Source: an uncultured Lachnospiraceae bacterium
GTDB taxonomy: Bacteria > Bacillota > Clostridia > Lachnospirales > Lachnospiraceae
Direction of reading: 5' to 3'
DNA: 8,082 nucleotides
Assembly (NCBI GenBank): GCA_945836565.1
Contig: CAMALN010000062.1
Location: forward strand, 1 to 8,082
Part shown: positions 5,987 to 8,082 of the stretch, in pieces
Position numbering within the stretch: position 1 is the stretch's first letter
How the letters are laid out: every line of letters begins with the position of its first letter
Notes under the pieces: model-generated
Seen by the model: the letters and a program-made list of their open reading frames with translations, nothing else
The model's database searches: none
What the model was told of the DNA's origin: nothing
Position numbers and translations under genes: made by a program

Positions 5987-6892
5987 ATGGTATATACAGT
6001 TACATTTAATCCATCACTGGATTACGTATTGGATGTTCCGGAATATGTAGAGGGAACAGTAAATAGGACGACAGCGGAGAAGATTCTTCCGGGTGGAAAG
6101 GGTATAAATGTTTCGATAGTTTTGAACAATCTTGGCGTGGATAACAGAGCGATATGCTTCGTGGCAGGGTTTACAGGTCATGCACTCAAGGCATTGCTTG
6201 ATGCGGAGGGCGTAAATGCAGATTGTATCGACATCGAGGACGGTATGACCAGAATCAATGTCAAGCTTAGAGGCAGCAATGAGACTGAGATAAACGGTCA
6301 GGGACCGGTTATCAAGAGTCACTACATAAATAATACCTTGTATGAGAAGCTTGGATATCTCGACCATGAGGATTATCTGGTATTAGCGGGAAGTATTCCT
6401 GCATCGATGCCGGATACCACATACAGCGAGATTGCCAGAATGATGGAGTACAACGGCTGCAAGCTCATCGTAGATGCAACCGGTGATTTACTTAAGAAGA
6501 CTTTGCCGTTCAAGCCATTTTTAGTAAAGCCGAATGCGTATGAGCTTGGGCGCCTCTTCGATGTGGAGATAGAGGACAAGGATACTGCTATACAATATGC
6601 GAAGAAGCTTCAGGAGATGGGAGCCAGAAATGTCATCGTATCTATGGCAGGTGACGGTGCTATCATGGTAGCTGAGGACGGAAATGAATACCGCCTTGAA
6701 GCACCGCAGGGCGAGGTTAAGAATTCTGTAGGTGCCGGAGATTCCATGCTCGCAGGCTTTTTGTCGGGTTACATATATAACGGACGTTATGACACTGCAT
6801 TTAAAATGGGTGTATGTACCGGAAGTGCAAGTGCATTCTCAGAGGAGCTTGCTACCCGTGCAGAGGTAGAGGCACTGATGAAGAATATATAA
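5987..6892 (+). CDS. fruK: 1-phosphofructokinase (PfkB/ribokinase family)
   Basis: This kinase phosphorylates fructose-1-phosphate to fructose-1,6-bisphosphate with ATP, linking PTS-imported fructose to glycolysis. The 301-residue product has the PfkB signatures: TFNPSLDY (6-13), PGGKGINVS (35-43), ETEINGQGP (99-107, typical of 1-phosphofructokinase), LAGSIPAS (133-140), LVKPNAYEL (179-187) and VGAGDSMLAGF (248-258) with catalytic Asp252. ATG 5987 is preferred over ATG 5951 because GGAGG (5977-5981) sits 5 bases before it and the extra 12 residues do not look like the family. Tagatose-6-phosphate kinase (LacC) is a close relative and the only serious alternative. The fruR and fruA genes that usually flank fruK are absent here; instead it ends a mixed operon just before a terminator. 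Confidence 0.92.
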   Translation: MVYTVTFNPSLDYVLDVPEYVEGTVNRTTAEKILPGGKGINVSIVLNNLGVDNRAICFVAGFTGHALKALLDAEGVNADCIDIEDGMTRINVKLRGSNETEINGQGPVIKSHYINNTLYEKLGYLDHEDYLVLAGSIPASMPDTTYSEIARMMEYNGCKLIVDATGDLLKKTLPFKPFLVKPNAYELGRLFDVEIEDKDTAIQYAKKLQEMGARNVIVSMAGDGAIMVAEDGNEYRLEAPQGEVKNSVGAGDSMLAGFLSGYIYNGRYDTAFKMGVCTGSASAFSEELATRAEVEALMKNI

Positions 6893-6899
6893 AAAAGGG

Positions 6900-6928
6900 T
6901 TGAAAAAATCCTGCATATGGAGTAAAAC
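6900..6928 (+). promoter_or_regulatory. Candidate cstA promoter overlapping the fruK terminator
   Basis: TTGAAA (6900-6905) lies 17 bases from TAAAAC (6923-6928), 5/6 and 4/6 matches to the vegetative consensus. Transcription would start near 6935, inside the left arm of the terminator hairpin. It is the only plausible promoter between fruK and cstA that I could find, but the -10 is weak. Confidence 0.35.
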
Positions 6929-6962
6929 ATTTATGGCATATTTTTATGCCATAAATTTTTTT
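6929..6962 (+). terminator. Intrinsic terminator after fruK
   Basis: A 12-bp perfect stem (6929-6940 with 6945-6956, containing ATGGCATA and TATGCCAT) closes a TTTT loop and runs into seven T residues (6956-6962). It ends the pheA-fruK transcript 36 bases after the fruK stop. The stem is AT-rich except for GGC/GCC, so some read-through into cstA is possible. Confidence 0.88.
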
Positions 6963-6982
6963 GACGAAAAGAGGAAGAGAAG

Positions 6983-8082
6983 ATGAGCGGTATTTTGATG
7001 ATGATAATTGCCATCGTGGTCTTAGGTGGAGCCTATCTAATCTATGGTCGTTATCTGGCAAAGAAGTGGGGCATCGATGTGAATGCGAAAACCCCGGCTT
7101 ACGAATTGGAGGATGGAGTGGATTATGTTCCGGCAGATACCAATGTGGTATTCGGACATCAGTTTGCATCTATCGCAGGTGCAGGTCCTATCAATGGACC
7201 GATTCAGGCAGCAATATTCGGATGGGTTCCGGTGTTGTTATGGATTTTAATCGGTGGTGTATTCTTCGGTGCGGTGCAGGATTTTGCATCTATGTATGCG
7301 TCAGTTAAGAATAAGGGACGTACAATAGGTTATATTATCGAGGAATACATAGGTAAATTAGGAAAGAAGCTGTTCCTTGCATTCTGCTGGCTGTTCTGTA
7401 TCTTAGTTATTGCTGCATTTGCGGATGTGGTTGCGGGAACATTCAATGGCTTCAGCTTAGATGAAGCCGGAGCTGTAACCGGTAAGATTGCCGCAAATGG
7501 TTCGGTTGCTATGACTTCGGTATTATTTATCGTTGAGGCGGTTATTTTAGGATGTATCTTAAAATATGCGAAGCTGCCAAAGTGGTTAAATACTGCAATT
7601 GCAATTTTGATGTTGGTTGGTGCAGTAGCACTTGGCTTGGTATGTCCTATATATGTAAGCCGTTCAGCATGGCATATTATTATATTTGCTTATGTTTTGA
7701 TAGCTTGTGTTGTTCCGGTATGGGCATTATTGCAGCCACGTGATTATTTGAATAGTTACTTGCTTGTATTTATGATTGTTGCAGCAATCATAGGTGTATT
7801 CATAGCAAATCCATCTTGTAACCTGAATGCATTTAATGGATTTGTTGTAGATGGACAGTATTTGTTCCCTATTTTGTTTGTTACCATAGCTTGTGGTGCC
7901 GTATCAGGTTTCCATTCATTGGTTTCATCAGGTACTGCTTCAAAGCAGATTAAGAATGAAAAGAGTATGCTGCCTGTATCATTTGGTGCGATGCTTATGG
8001 AAAGTATGCTTGCTGTAATCGCTTTGATAGCAGTTGCATCCTTTGCAACAGGTGAGGCAGCAGCACAGGGACTTAAGACACA
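6983..8082 (+). CDS. cstA: CstA-family carbon starvation transporter, 3'-truncated by the window edge
   Basis: CstA proteins are multi-pass membrane carriers linked to uptake of peptides or pyruvate when carbon is short; the substrate here is not known. The first 366 residues are visible with no stop. They start with a membrane segment (ILMMIIAIVVLGGAYLIYG) and continue with the family hallmark GHQFASIAGAGPINGPIQAA (about residues 56-75), then FGWVPVLLW, GAVQDFASMYASVKNKGRTI and a series of hydrophobic helices. The later HSLVSSGTASKQI is also typical. ATG 6983 is preceded by GAGG (6971-6974) with 8 bases between. The reading frame stays open to the right edge, so an estimated third of the protein is missing. 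Only about 20 bases separate the fruK terminator from the start codon, so the leader is unusually compressed. Its partner regulator or BtsS-type sensor is not in the window. Confidence 0.94.
   Translation, partial: MSGILMMIIAIVVLGGAYLIYGRYLAKKWGIDVNAKTPAYELEDGVDYVPADTNVVFGHQFASIAGAGPINGPIQAAIFGWVPVLLWILIGGVFFGAVQDFASMYASVKNKGRTIGYIIEEYIGKLGKKLFLAFCWLFCILVIAAFADVVAGTFNGFSLDEAGAVTGKIAANGSVAMTSVLFIVEAVILGCILKYAKLPKWLNTAIAILMLVGAVALGLVCPIYVSRSAWHIIIFAYVLIACVVPVWALLQPRDYLNSYLLVFMIVAAIIGVFIANPSCNLNAFNGFVVDGQYLFPILFVTIACGAVSGFHSLVSSGTASKQIKNEKSMLPVSFGAMLMESMLAVIALIAVASFATGEAAAQGLKT

Noticed and set aside
6961..7308. 115-codon open frame on the plus strand at the cstA start
   Set aside because: It is a frame-shifted shadow of the conserved CstA reading frame that starts at 6983.

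Overview
The window looks like the chromosome of a low-to-moderate GC anaerobic Firmicute, most likely Lachnospiraceae (Roseburia/Agathobacter/Butyrivibrio-like). This rests on codon use rich in ATA, AGA and GGA, strong AGGAGG-type ribosome binding sites, and the type of two-component, diguanylate cyclase and CstA proteins. The taxonomic call is an inference from composition and protein style, not from a marker gene. I see no tRNA, rRNA, CRISPR array, insertion sequence or phage gene.

Layout. (1) 1-1839, plus strand: the end of an OmpR-type response regulator overlapping a membrane histidine kinase, a standard two-component pair cut by the left edge. (2) 1855-2961, minus strand: a membrane-bound diguanylate cyclase (GGEEF) converging on the kinase with a 15-base gap and no visible terminator. 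(3) 2962-3234: a 273-base divergent intergenic region with a promoter-like site for the cyclase on the minus strand. On the plus strand it holds an extended -10 promoter followed by a 21-bp direct repeat and two perfect inverted repeats. This is the most structured non-coding DNA in the window. (4) 3235-6892, plus strand: six closely packed genes, probably one transcript. They are an unknown 109-aa protein, an unknown 88-aa zinc-ribbon-like protein, prephenate dehydratase (pheA), an atypical Fur-family regulator, exodeoxyribonuclease III and 1-phosphofructokinase. The run ends in a clear intrinsic terminator at 6929-6962. (5) 6983 to the right edge: the 5' part of a CstA-family transporter.

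How the genes fit together. The two-component pair and the cyclase are signalling modules with separate outputs. The six-gene run mixes phenylalanine synthesis, DNA repair, redox or metal-type regulation and fructose-1-phosphate catabolism, so it is a mixed housekeeping operon rather than a single pathway. The kinase/cyclase and fruK/cstA boundaries carry the more interesting regulatory questions.

I do not see strong evidence for a wholly new system. The best leads are the repeat-and-hairpin leader at 3091-3191, the Fur homologue whose metal-binding histidines are replaced by a cysteine cluster, the two unrecognised small proteins ahead of pheA, and the possible promoter that overlaps the terminator upstream of cstA.
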